Source: Anaerolineae bacterium
GTDB lineage: Bacteria > Chloroflexota > Anaerolineae > Aggregatilineales > Ch27
Length of the DNA stretch: 64,000 bases
Assembly (NCBI GenBank): GCA_013178165.1
Contig: JABLXG010000004.1
Location: 186,001-250,000 of the forward strand
Reading direction: 5' to 3'
Shown: in pieces, positions 26,541 to 34,790 of the stretch
Numbering within the stretch: position 1 is the first letter of the stretch
Layout of the letters: each line of letters starts with the position of its first letter
Notes under the pieces: generated by a model
Seen by the model: the letters and a program-made list of their open reading frames with translations, nothing else
Databases searched by the model: none
What the model was told of the DNA's origin: nothing
Program-made: the position numbers and the translations under genes

Positions 26541-27197
26541 ATGAGCGAGCGTTTTGACCAGTTCATCGCGCATCTGGCGGAGGCGGAAGTCGCCGCGGAT
26601 GCCTGTAACCAGTACGCCTATGCTGACGGCTTCAACGCTGTCCGCCGGGAGAACCTACGCCTGTACCTGCACCAGATGGCGGCCCGCGATCCGAAGGTAC
26701 TGCTGGTGGGGGAGGCGCCCGGCTACCAGGGTTGCCGTCGCTCCGGCCTGAATTTCACCAGCGACCATCTGATGCTTAACCCACCGCCTGGCGTGCCGAT
26801 CCTGGGCGCGGCGGCGGGTTACCGCATGTCGCCAGAATATGACCGCCCGCGCAAAGAGCCGAGCGCGGCGATCGTCTGGGAGGCTATCGCCCGCACCGGC
26901 CTCCTGCCCGTGATCTTCGCCGCGTATCCGTTTCATCCCTTTCAGGCGGGCAAGCCGCTTTCCAACCGTGCCCCACGCGCGGATGAACTGGCGCAGGGAC
27001 GTATCTTTCTGGCGGAGATGCTGGGCCTATTCGATTTCACGATAGTGCTGGCGGTGGGCAATATAGCCGAGCGATCGCTTTCCGCGCTGGGCGTGGACTT
27101 CATCAAGCTGCGCCACCCGTCGCATGGCGGCAAGGCGGCGTTTATGGCTGGCTTTGCGGCGGTGGCCCGGCAGGTGGGTAAGGAGCATGACCGATGA
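26541..27197 (+). CDS. Uracil-DNA glycosylase superfamily protein
   Basis: The 218-residue protein has motif [17 protein letters not shown], followed by LNFTSD, and a C-terminal RHPSHGG corresponding to the HPS-type motif II that inserts into the DNA helix. This points to excision of uracil or related bases from DNA. No four-cysteine iron-sulfur ligand set, as in family 4 or 5 enzymes, is seen, so the subfamily is open. ATG 26541 is preferred; the longer frame begins in a non-conserved region. Its stop overlaps the thiolase ATG by 4 bases, which is odd for a DNA repair gene inside a fatty-acid operon. Confidence 0.8.
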   Translation: MSERFDQFIAHLAEAEVAADACNQYAYADGFNAVRRENLRLYLHQMAARDPKVLLVGEAPGYQGCRRSGLNFTSDHLMLNPPPGVPILGAAAGYRMSPEYDRPRKEPSAAIVWEAIARTGLLPVIFAAYPFHPFQAGKPLSNRAPRADELAQGRIFLAEMLGLFDFTIVLAVGNIAERSLSALGVDFIKLRHPSHGGKAAFMAGFAAVARQVGKEHDR

Positions 27198-28378
27198 GAG
27201 ATGCGGTGATTGTGGCGCTGACACGGACGGCGGTAGGCCGCGCCAGGAAGGGCGCAACCCGCAACACCCGTCCCGATGATCTGGCGGCGGCGGTGATCCG
27301 CGAACTGCTGCGCCAGACGGAAGGGCGGCTTGACCCGGCGCTGATCGATGATCTGGTACTGGGCTGCGCCTTCCCGGAAGGTCCGCAAGGGCTGAACATT
27401 GCTCGCGTGGTGGGCATCCTGGTCGGGTTGCCGGTGAGCGTCCCGGCGCAGACGATCAACCGCTTCTGCGCCAGTGGTCTGCAGGCCATCGCCAGCGCGG
27501 CGGAGCGGATCATCACCGGCGGCGCGGATGTGATCGTTGCCGGTGGGGTGGAATCGATGAGCGCGGTACCGATGGCCGGTTTTAGGCCCAGCCCTCACCT
27601 GAAGCTGGTGGAGGAGCACCCGGAAGCCTACATCAGCATGGGCCTGACAGCGGAGCGCGTGGCCGAGGAATACCGCGTGACCCGCGAGGAGCAGGATGCG
27701 TTTGCCTACGACAGCCACCGCAAGGCAGTCGCCGCCCAGGCAGCCGGCAAATTCGCGGCGGAGATCGTGCCCATCGAACTTGAGGAAGTCACCGTCGGGC
27801 CGGACGGCCGTTTGCAACGCCAGCGGATGGTCTTTGACCGCGACGAGCATCCCCGCCCGGATACCTCTCTGGAAGCTCTGGCGGCGCTCAAGCCGGTCTT
27901 CAGGGAGGGGGGCACGGTCACGGCGGGCAATTCGTCGCCGCTGAGCGATGGCGCAGCGGGGGTGATCATCATGGAGGCCGGGATGGCCGCCCGGCTGGGC
28001 CTGACGCCGCTGGCGCGCTTCGTGGCCTTCGATGTGATCGGGGTGCGTCCGGAGGTGATGGGCATCGGGCCGGTGGAAGCGGCGCCGCGCGCCCTCAGGC
28101 GAGCCGGGCTGACCCTGGCTGACCTCGACCTGATCGAGCTAAACGAAGCCTTTGCCGCGCAGAGTGTGGCCGTCATCCGCGAGCTGGGGCTGGACCCGGC
28201 AATCGTCAATGTCAACGGCGGCGCAATTGCCCTGGGGCATCCGCTGGGCGCAACCGGGGCCAAGCTGACGGTTCAACTGCTGCATGAACTGCGACGGCGC
28301 GGCGGCAGGTACGGCCTGGTCACCATGTGTATCGGCGGCGGGATGGGTGCTGCGGGTATCTTTGAGTGCCTGAACTGA
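27194..28378 (+). CDS. fadA: Acetyl-CoA C-acyltransferase (thiolase)
   Basis: Thiolase cleaves 3-oxoacyl-CoA to acetyl-CoA and a shortened acyl-CoA, the last step of beta-oxidation. The nucleophilic Cys is in [13 protein letters not shown] (about residue 92), the His in [18 protein letters not shown] and the second Cys in [13 protein letters not shown]. The length of 394 residues is normal. It overlaps the glycosylase gene and closes the cluster that begins with the TetR regulator. Confidence 0.95.
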   Translation: MRDAVIVALTRTAVGRARKGATRNTRPDDLAAAVIRELLRQTEGRLDPALIDDLVLGCAFPEGPQGLNIARVVGILVGLPVSVPAQTINRFCASGLQAIASAAERIITGGADVIVAGGVESMSAVPMAGFRPSPHLKLVEEHPEAYISMGLTAERVAEEYRVTREEQDAFAYDSHRKAVAAQAAGKFAAEIVPIELEEVTVGPDGRLQRQRMVFDRDEHPRPDTSLEALAALKPVFREGGTVTAGNSSPLSDGAAGVIIMEAGMAARLGLTPLARFVAFDVIGVRPEVMGIGPVEAAPRALRRAGLTLADLDLIELNEAFAAQSVAVIRELGLDPAIVNVNGGAIALGHPLGATGAKLTVQLLHELRRRGGRYGLVTMCIGGGMGAAGIFECLN

Positions 28379-28514
28379 TGCAGCTCTGAAACCGCAACTT
28401 CATCAGCAGCAGGTGCGTATTATTATAAGGGCGGATGCAGGTTCAGAAAATATGACGGGCGGTGCGCTGCTTGCCGCCCTCGTGTGCTGTTTTGCCATGG
28501 AAAAGGACACTGCG

Positions 28515-28850
28515 ATGCGCGACCGCGACCGATTGTGGATCACGCTGGCGATCTGGGTGATCTTTGGCGCCATCACGATCATGTTCTTCGCTATTGCCCT
28601 TGGCCCGGCTTCGAAGCCGCTTGGCCAGGATACGATCTTTGCCATTGTTGCCGCCCTGGCAGCGGCGGCAACGCTTTCCACAGCGGCGGTCTGGGGGCGG
28701 CTGGGGAACACTGGCGAAGGGAGCCGGGAAACGCAGGACAGCGGCAAGCTGAAGCGGCCTGACCCGGCACGCCTTGCCCGGCTGATCGAGAGCCTGGACG
28801 ATGATGAGATTGCTGAGCTGGAAACGTTGCTTAAGATGCAGGAACGCTAG
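28515..28850 (+). CDS. Small two-helix membrane protein, paralog 1 of 4
   Basis: The 111-residue protein has two membrane helices (residues about 8-28 and 38-58), a short cytoplasmic linker and a C-terminal helix with the shared motif RLARLIESLDDDEIAELETLL. The following three genes encode proteins of the same plan. ATG 28515 has AAAAGGA 7 bases upstream; an in-frame ATG six codons earlier is possible. Family not recognised. Placed 136 bases after fadA, it is probably transcribed separately. Confidence 0.75.
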   Translation: MRDRDRLWITLAIWVIFGAITIMFFAIALGPASKPLGQDTIFAIVAALAAAATLSTAAVWGRLGNTGEGSRETQDSGKLKRPDPARLARLIESLDDDEIAELETLLKMQER

Positions 28851-28898
28851 TGCGGTCATGTTCTCTGAAGCTTGGTGGCAGGGCCACGGGAGAAAATA

Positions 28899-29252
28899 AT
28901 GGATGACCGATATCGGTTCTTATCGACGGGTGTTGTGTGGACTGCCTACGCTACCGTCTTGATCACCCTGTTCATCGCTCTGGTGGCCGGGCAGCCGCCC
29001 GTAAATGAGACGTTGATGATCATGCTGGGGGTGTTTGTGCTGTTTCTGACATCTGTCGCCGGGATGGCGACAGCGACTATCTGGCGCGCTGGCGGGCGGC
29101 GAGCGGCTGCCAGTCCCTATGTACAGCAGGAAGCGGGCAAGGCCAAGCGCGATGTCTCCGACCGGATCGGGCGGCTGATTGAAGCGCTTGACGAGGACGA
29201 GATCATCGAGTTAGAAACGCTGCTGGCGGTTCGGCACGATGAACGACGTTGA
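28899..29252 (+). CDS. Small two-helix membrane protein, paralog 2 of 4
   Basis: The 117-residue protein repeats the plan of the preceding gene: two membrane helices, a linker AGKAKRDVSDR and the C-terminal RIGRLIEALDEDEIIELETLL. ATG 28899 has GGGAGA about 7 bases upstream. The loop between the helices carries PPVNET, which would lie outside if the N-terminus is inside. Confidence 0.75.
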   Translation: MDDRYRFLSTGVVWTAYATVLITLFIALVAGQPPVNETLMIMLGVFVLFLTSVAGMATATIWRAGGRRAAASPYVQQEAGKAKRDVSDRIGRLIEALDEDEIIELETLLAVRHDERR

Positions 29253-29277
29253 GCGGAGACAGGTCAGGAGGTAGCCC

Positions 29278-29613
29278 ATGCGCGACGTGCTGCGCACGGG
29301 GGTGACGGCAGTGATCTGGGTGGTTTTTACCATGTTCATGATCGCCCAGTTCGCCATGGCTAGCGAGACACCAGTCCCGCTCTACTACTTCGTGGCCATG
29401 GCGACGACGGGCGCGCTGGCGATTCTGGCTTTCATGCTGACGGTTCGCGTCTGGCGGCGGGAGGAACCAGAAACCCGGCGGCTGGCAACTACTAAAGCCA
29501 AGCGGGGCAATCTGGCCGTCCGCCTGGAGCGGCTGGCTGAGGAACTGGACGAGGACGACCTGATCGAGCTGGAGACGCTGATCCGGATGCGCGGGCAGGA
29601 ACATTCCGGTTAG
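29278..29613 (+). CDS. Small two-helix membrane protein, paralog 3 of 4
   Basis: The 111-residue protein has two helices, a WRREEPE linker, the Lys/Arg patch TKAKRGN and the terminal RLERLAEELDEDDLIELETLI. It begins 25 bases after paralog 2 with GGAGG upstream (AGGTCAGGAGG). The C-terminal helix is the most conserved part of the four proteins. Confidence 0.75.
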   Translation: MRDVLRTGVTAVIWVVFTMFMIAQFAMASETPVPLYYFVAMATTGALAILAFMLTVRVWRREEPETRRLATTKAKRGNLAVRLERLAEELDEDDLIELETLIRMRGQEHSG

Positions 29614-29667
29614 CGATGCATCGTTGCGGCAGGGAGTGACAGCTATTCTGACTGGCAGCGGGGAGCT

Positions 29668-30015
29668 ATGAGCGATCAGCGCACATTCTGGACGGCCATC
29701 GTGACCATGGTGATCTGGGTTGCGATGACGGTAATCTCGATCATCTTCATGACGCTTGAGGATGTTACCGCGCTCGGCGCGGCGGCGTTTGTGATTATTA
29801 TGGCCGGGGTGGCTATCGGCGGTACTATTGCCATCTGGACGGGCGAGACCGAATCCGCACGGCAGCCCGGCGGGATGCGCGGTGATACCCGCAAGACCAA
29901 GCGCGGCGACCCGGAGCGTATTGCCCGCCTGATCGAGCAACTGGACGGCGACCAGATGGTGGAACTGGAGACCCTGTTGATGGCCCGGCGGGATGATGCG
30001 CTGGACGACCGGTAG
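29668..30015 (+). CDS. Small two-helix membrane protein, paralog 4 of 4
   Basis: The 115-residue protein has two helices, then TKRGDPERIARLIEQLDGDQ and MVELETLLMARRDD. It shares the motif but has Gly and Gln where the others have acidic residues (LDGDQ instead of LDEDE). It begins 54 bases after paralog 3, and a sugar-phosphate isomerase-type gene follows 72 bases later. Confidence 0.75.
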   Translation: MSDQRTFWTAIVTMVIWVAMTVISIIFMTLEDVTALGAAAFVIIMAGVAIGGTIAIWTGETESARQPGGMRGDTRKTKRGDPERIARLIEQLDGDQMVELETLLMARRDDALDDR

Positions 30016-30087
30016 CCCGGCCAGGGAAATTCTCTGCCTGGACGACTGTGATCTGACCCTGCGAACTCAAATACTCAGAGAGGCGAC

Positions 30088-31128
30088 ATGAGCAAGACGT
30101 TGCTTGAACAGGAGATACACGAGCAGCCAGAGGCGCTGGCCCGCCTGCTGGCCGCTGAAAGCGATCACATTGCCCATCTTGCCGGTGTCATCCGGCAGGC
30201 CCAGCCACCGTTTGTGCTGATCGTGGCGCGTGGATCATCGGATAACGCGGCGGTTTACGGCAAGTACGCGCTGGGAATCTTCGCCGGGTTGCCGGTGGCC
30301 CTGGCCGCGCCGTCGATCACGACCTACTATGGCCGGATGCCTCGTGTCCGCGGCGCGCTGGTGATCGGCGTATCCCAGAGCGGGCAGGGCGAAGACGTGC
30401 GCATGGTTGTCGACCAGGCGCGGGCGCAGGGCGCCCTGACGCTGGCGGTGACCAACGATCCCGAATCGCCGCTGGCGAAGACCGCTGAGCATTGCATCGG
30501 CCTGCATGTCGGCCCGGAAAAGAGCGTGGCGGCTACCAAGACGTACACCGCTCAACTGACGGTCATGGCGATGCTGGCCTCCCATATCGCCGATGACGCC
30601 GGGCTGAAGCATGACCTGGCCGGATTGCCGGCATGGGTCAGCCAGACGCTTCTGCTGGCGCAGGACGCCCCGGCGCGGGCGGAGCGTTACCGCTACATGA
30701 CGCGCTGTGTCACCCTGGGGCGTGGCTTCAACTACGCGACCGCGTTTGAATTGGCGCTTAAGATCAAGGAACTGACGTACATCGGGACTACGCCATACAG
30801 CCCGGCGGATTTCCGCCATGGCCCGATGGCTCAGGTGGATGAGGGCTTTCCGGTGCTGGCGATCGCCCCGGATGGCGCGGTGCTGGGCGATGTGCTGGAT
30901 TTGATACGCGAGCTACGGGAGCGCCAGGCCGAACTGATCGTGATCTCCAACCGGGAGGAAGCGCTGGCCCTGGCGCAGACTCCGCTGCCGATTCCGGCTA
31001 TCCCGGAGTGGCTCTCCCCCATCGTAGCGACCATTCCGGGGCAGTTACTGGCCTTTGGCCTCAGCCGGGCCAAAGGCTACGATGTCGACCACCCGCGTCT
31101 GTTGCGCAAGGTGACCAGCACCCGCTGA
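30088..31128 (+). CDS. SIS-domain sugar-phosphate isomerase/deaminase, NagB-II/GlmS-C-like
   Basis: The 346-residue protein has two SIS domains. The first shows ARGSSDNAAVYGKYALG and SQSGQGEDVRM, the second SPADFRHGPMAQVDEG. This matches the isomerase half of GlmS and the stand-alone NagB-II deaminases that convert glucosamine 6-phosphate and fructose 6-phosphate. No glutaminase domain is present, so it does not use glutamine on its own. ATG 30088 has AGAGAGG upstream. It ends in an intrinsic terminator. Confidence 0.85.
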   Translation: MSKTLLEQEIHEQPEALARLLAAESDHIAHLAGVIRQAQPPFVLIVARGSSDNAAVYGKYALGIFAGLPVALAAPSITTYYGRMPRVRGALVIGVSQSGQGEDVRMVVDQARAQGALTLAVTNDPESPLAKTAEHCIGLHVGPEKSVAATKTYTAQLTVMAMLASHIADDAGLKHDLAGLPAWVSQTLLLAQDAPARAERYRYMTRCVTLGRGFNYATAFELALKIKELTYIGTTPYSPADFRHGPMAQVDEGFPVLAIAPDGAVLGDVLDLIRELRERQAELIVISNREEALALAQTPLPIPAIPEWLSPIVATIPGQLLAFGLSRAKGYDVDHPRLLRKVTSTR

Positions 31129-31147
31129 ACACCGATCCGGACGATAG

Positions 31148-31175
31148 CGCCCCGCTTGCATTGGCGGGGCGTTTT
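31148..31175 (+). terminator. Terminator after the SIS-domain gene
   Basis: CGCCCCGC (31148-31155) and GCGGGGCG (31164-31171) form an 8-bp stem and TTTT follows. It separates convergent genes. Confidence 0.75.
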
Positions 31176-31187
31176 GATGCGGCGGCC

Positions 31188-31823
31188 CTACAGATCGCGC
31201 ACGATGGCAGCAACCTCGCGGGCGATGGCCCGGATTTCCTCCAGCGGGCGGCGGCCATCGCCGGCCAGCCCGTCGCCGGCCAGGCCGCAGGCTGTTGCCC
31301 CGGCCCGCAGAAAGTCGGCGATGTTGCCAACATGCATGTAGCCGTTACAGGTGAAATCCAGGTGGTTGAGCGGGCCGCGCATAGCCTTGAAGTAGTTGAT
31401 GCCCAGCGCCCCGGCGGGGAAGAACTTGATCAGCTTGCAGCCGTGGTTAGCGGCGTTGACGGCCTCGCTGGGGGTGGCCACGCCGGGGGCGATGAGCAGG
31501 CCGGCGGCGTGGGCGGTGGAGACGACGGCGGGGTCAAAGGCGGGCGAGACCAGGAATTGCGCGCCCAGCTCCAGCGCCTGGCCGACCTGTGCCGGTTGCA
31601 GGATGGTGCCCATCCCGGCCAGCAAATCCGCGCCAAAAGCCTGCCGCACGGCTGGCAACGCTTCCTGCCATTCTGGCGAATTGGTCGTCAGTTCGACGAT
31701 GTCGAGGCCGTTTTCCAGCAGTACTTCGCAGACGGCAATGGCTTTGGCCGGCGGAAAATCCCCGCGCAGCACGACGATGATGCGGGTCTGGCGGATGCGG
31801 GCCAGGGCGGATGCGGCGTCCAT
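31188..31823 (-). CDS. eda: KDPG/KHG aldolase family protein
   Basis: The 211-residue protein is a class I (Schiff-base) aldolase of the 2-keto-3-deoxy-6-phosphogluconate / 4-hydroxy-2-oxoglutarate family. It shows IVVLRGDFPPAKA, the Glu of IVELTTNSPEW, AGMGTILQPAQVGQAL and the Schiff-base lysine in HGCKLIKFFPAG. ATG 31823 (or GTG 31826) follows AAGGAGG. The substrate could be KDPG or another 2-keto-3-deoxy sugar acid. It lies downstream of aspartate kinase on the same strand, with 42 bases between, without an obvious pathway link. Confidence 0.85.
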   Translation of the reverse strand: MDAASALARIRQTRIIVVLRGDFPPAKAIAVCEVLLENGLDIVELTTNSPEWQEALPAVRQAFGADLLAGMGTILQPAQVGQALELGAQFLVSPAFDPAVVSTAHAAGLLIAPGVATPSEAVNAANHGCKLIKFFPAGALGINYFKAMRGPLNHLDFTCNGYMHVGNIADFLRAGATACGLAGDGLAGDGRRPLEEIRAIAREVAAIVRDL

Positions 31824-31865
31824 CACAGGGTGCCTCCTTTGGTGGCAGGTGCAGCAAGAGCACGG

Positions 31866-33284
31866 CTATCCGGCGTTGCCATTATTGGCAACCAGGCGGT
31901 GGAGCGCCTGTACAGCGCGCCGGGCATCTTTGGAGTCAACAGCCAGCGAGATGTTGGCATCGGACGATCCCTGGGCGATCACAATGACGTTGATCTGCTC
32001 CTCGGCCAGCACGCCAAAGATGCGCGCCGCCACGCCGGGCGTCTCCCGCATCCCGGCGCCGACGATCGTGATCACCTCGATGTTCTCCTGCGCCCAGACA
32101 CGGTCGACGTCCTGGCGGCTGATCTCGGCAGCCAGTTCGGCTTTGATGGCGGCCACCGCTCGCGCCGAGTCAGTGTCGCGCACAATGAAGCAAAAGCTTT
32201 GCTCAGACGACGACTGTGAGATCACCAGCAGATTGACTTCTTCCCGCGCCACCGCGCTGAAGGTGCGCCCGGCAATGCCCGGCACGCCGATCATACCGCG
32301 CCCGGCGACGGTGATCAGGTGAACGTCAGGGATGATGGTGATCGCCTTGGCGATGAAAGGCGTCATTTCCGGCTCAGGGCGGATCAGCGTTCCCGGATGA
32401 GTCGGGTTGAACGTATTGCGCACGCGGATGGGCATGCCGCGATCCATGACCGGCAGGATTGTCTTGGGGTGGAGCACCTTGGCGCCAAAGAAAGCCAGTT
32501 CGCCGACCTCCCGGTACGAGAGAATCGGGATAACATGGGCGCTGGGCACCAGGCGTGGGTCAGCGGTCATCACGCCATCGACATCGGTCCAGATCCATAG
32601 CTCATCGGCGTCGATGCAGGCGGCCAGGATACCGCCGCTGTAATCGCTGCCGCCGCGTCCCAGGGTCGTCGTGATGCCTGTCTCGGTCGCGCCAATGTAG
32701 CCGGTGACGATCGGCAACACACCCGCTTTGAGCAGGGGGACAAGGTGCTGCTGAACGCGCGCACGCGTTTTGTCCATCAGCGGCGTGGCGTTCTGAAAGG
32801 CGGCGGTGGTCACGATCAGGCGGGTGGCGTCGATAGGGAGCGCCGCCGCCCCGCGATCCTGCAGGTGAGCGGCCAGCAGCCGGGCGCTAAGACGTTCTCC
32901 GATAGAGACGATTGCATCCAGACCGCGGTTGGTCAATTCGCCCAGGATGGCGACGCTGCGGCATAGATCCTGGAATTCGTCGACCAGGCGGTGCAGCTCC
33001 GCCAGCAGGGCTTCCTGAGCCTCCGGCGTGCGGACCAGTTCGCGAGCAGCTTCGTGATGGCGGTCGCGCAGATCGGCAGTGGTTTTCAGGTAGACGGCGG
33101 TGTGGCCTTCGGCGGCGGCGCGGGCGGAGTCCAGCAGCTGGTTGGTGACGCCGGACATTGCCGAGACGACCGTGAGCACCTGATGCCCCTGTTCCACGGC
33201 ATCAAGGATGATCTGGCCGACAGAGGCGATGATCGCCGCGTTGCCCATCGACGTGCCACCAAATTTGAAGGTCAGGGTCGCCAT
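31866..33284 (-). CDS. lysC: Aspartate kinase
   Basis: The enzyme phosphorylates aspartate as the first step towards methionine, threonine and lysine. The 472-residue protein starts MATLTFKFGGTSMGNAA, has the ATP/aspartate motif GRGGSDYSGGILAA and ends in two ACT domains (NLLVISQSSSEQSF and INVIVIAQGSSDANIS) for amino-acid feedback. ATG 33284 has AAGGAG 8 bases upstream; the frame runs 8 codons further. A SAM-I riboswitch and terminator in the leader show that its transcription falls when S-adenosylmethionine is abundant. No homoserine dehydrogenase domain is fused. Confidence 0.95.
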   Translation of the reverse strand: MATLTFKFGGTSMGNAAIIASVGQIILDAVEQGHQVLTVVSAMSGVTNQLLDSARAAAEGHTAVYLKTTADLRDRHHEAARELVRTPEAQEALLAELHRLVDEFQDLCRSVAILGELTNRGLDAIVSIGERLSARLLAAHLQDRGAAALPIDATRLIVTTAAFQNATPLMDKTRARVQQHLVPLLKAGVLPIVTGYIGATETGITTTLGRGGSDYSGGILAACIDADELWIWTDVDGVMTADPRLVPSAHVIPILSYREVGELAFFGAKVLHPKTILPVMDRGMPIRVRNTFNPTHPGTLIRPEPEMTPFIAKAITIIPDVHLITVAGRGMIGVPGIAGRTFSAVAREEVNLLVISQSSSEQSFCFIVRDTDSARAVAAIKAELAAEISRQDVDRVWAQENIEVITIVGAGMRETPGVAARIFGVLAEEQINVIVIAQGSSDANISLAVDSKDARRAVQALHRLVANNGNAG

Positions 33285-33332
33285 GCCGGGTGCTCCTTGT
33301 TGTGTCATCGTGCTGCCAGCCCGGCGGGGATC

Positions 33333-33359
33333 AAAAACGCCCTCGCGGTGACGAGAGCG
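33333..33359 (-). terminator. Riboswitch-controlled terminator of lysC
   Basis: On the minus strand CGCTCTCG and CGAGGGCG pair (8 bp, one G-U) around a 6-base loop, followed by TTTTT (33333-33337). It lies between the SAM-I aptamer and the lysC start. Confidence 0.8.
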
Positions 33360-33389
33360 CGTGGGGCACGGGGTGTGCTGCCAGGGCCG

Positions 33390-33512
33390 CTCTCATCTGC
33401 CAGATCAGAGTCTGTCGGAATTGGCACCTTCTTCGCGCTGGCCAAACCGGGGCCAGGACGAAGGGTTGCCGCGGTTTCGCAGGGCCGATCCCTCCACCGC
33501 TCTGGATAAGAG
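33390..33512 (-). ncRNA. SAM-I riboswitch (S box) of lysC
   Basis: On the minus strand the P1 strands CTCTTATC and GATGAGAG pair fully. Between them stand the conserved S-box core elements: CAGAGCGGTGGAGGGA, a GGCCCTGCGAAACCGCGGCAACC-like block (the family has ATGAAACCCGGCAACC), and GGTGCCAATTCCGACAG. The aptamer binds S-adenosylmethionine. Here binding would favour the downstream terminator and stop lysC transcription. The expression platform between 33360 and 33390 can pair alternatively with P1. The gap 33285-33626 holds only this leader and the promoter region. Confidence 0.95.
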
Positions 33513-33626
33513 TGTGCTGGATGCTATACCAATTGGTAAACTGGCGGGGAATGGTAGCATGGTGGCCAGGGCATGTCAAGCAGTACGATTCAGTTCAATC
33601 GCCAGCGGGAAGAGAGGGCGGAAATC

Positions 33627-34790
33627 ATGCGTATTCTTGTCGCCCCCAATGCGTTCAAGGGTGCGCTATCTGCGCCGGAGGCCGCCGCGTGCATCGCGCG
33701 CGGGCTGGAGCGCTCTGGCCTGGACTGCGCCGTCGAGTTGATGCCCATCGCCGATGGCGGCGATGACACGATGGAGGTGTTGGCCGGGCAGGGTGGGACG
33801 ATCTACCCGGTCATGGTCGACGATCCGCTGGGGCGACCGGTGCAGGCCGCCTGGGGGATGCTGGCTGATGGCGAAACCGCTGTGGTGGAGATGGCCCGCG
33901 CTTCCGGCCTCAAGTTGCTCCGCCCAGAGGAGCGCGATCCGTTGCGGGCTTCCACCTATGGCACCGGACAACTGATCGCCGCAGCGATTGCAGGCGGGGC
34001 GCGGCGGATCATCGTCGGCGTGGGTGGCAGCGCCACTGTTGACGGCGGCGCGGGCTGTATGCAGGCGCTGGGTGTCCGCCTGCTGGATGCTGATGGTCGT
34101 GAGGTGCCGCGTGGCGGCGGCTTGCTGAGCCGGGTGGCCCGCATCGACACGAGCAATATGCTGGCTCCCCTGCGTGAGCGGCGCGTGCAGGTGATGGTTG
34201 CCTGTGATGTGGATAACCCGACACTGGGACCGAACGGCGCGGCGGCTGTCTTTGGCCCGCAAAAAGGAGCAACGCCGGAGCAGGTGGCCCTGCTGGAGGC
34301 GGGGCTGAGCCATTTCTTCACGCTGGTGGCGGAACAGGTTGGAGTCGATGTGCGGGCGCTGCGAGGCGGCGGGGCAGCAGGAGCGCTCTCTGCCGGGTTG
34401 GCAGCCTTCCTTGGTGCAGAGTTGCGCCGGGGGATTGACCTGGTGCTGGAGGCGTTGCATTTTGAGGAACGGCTGGCCGGAATTGATCTGGTCATCACCG
34501 GCGAAGGGCGCATGGATTCGCAGACGTTGGGTGGCAAGGGGCCGTTCGGTGTGGCCGTGGCCGCCAGGGTGCACGGCGTCCCCAGCGTGGCCCTGGTGGG
34601 TGGCGTCGGCGACGGCGAAGATGCGCTGCTGGACGCCGGCCTGACGGCGATCGTGCCGATTGCGCCGGGACCGATCGCGCTGGAGGAGGCGCTGGCCAAG
34701 GCAGGCGCCCTGCTGGAGCGGGCCGCCATCCGCCTTGGACGGCTGATCGCGCTGGGCCGCGCCTTACCCGGTAGGAGGTCTGAGCTATGA
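33627..34790 (+). CDS. glxK: Glycerate kinase
   Basis: The enzyme phosphorylates glycerate, feeding it into glycolysis. The 387-residue protein begins MRILVAPNAFKGALSAPEAA and has the family motifs MPIADGGDDTMEVL, GGSATVDGGAGCMQALG, TLGPNGAAAVFGPQKGA and ITGEGRMDSQTLGGKGP of the GarK/GlxK type. ATG 33627 sits at the conserved first strand; the frame runs 18 codons upstream. Its stop overlaps the ATG of the acyltransferase by 4 bases, so the two are translationally coupled. Confidence 0.93.
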   Translation: MRILVAPNAFKGALSAPEAAACIARGLERSGLDCAVELMPIADGGDDTMEVLAGQGGTIYPVMVDDPLGRPVQAAWGMLADGETAVVEMARASGLKLLRPEERDPLRASTYGTGQLIAAAIAGGARRIIVGVGGSATVDGGAGCMQALGVRLLDADGREVPRGGGLLSRVARIDTSNMLAPLRERRVQVMVACDVDNPTLGPNGAAAVFGPQKGATPEQVALLEAGLSHFFTLVAEQVGVDVRALRGGGAAGALSAGLAAFLGAELRRGIDLVLEALHFEERLAGIDLVITGEGRMDSQTLGGKGPFGVAVAARVHGVPSVALVGGVGDGEDALLDAGLTAIVPIAPGPIALEEALAKAGALLERAAIRLGRLIALGRALPGRRSEL

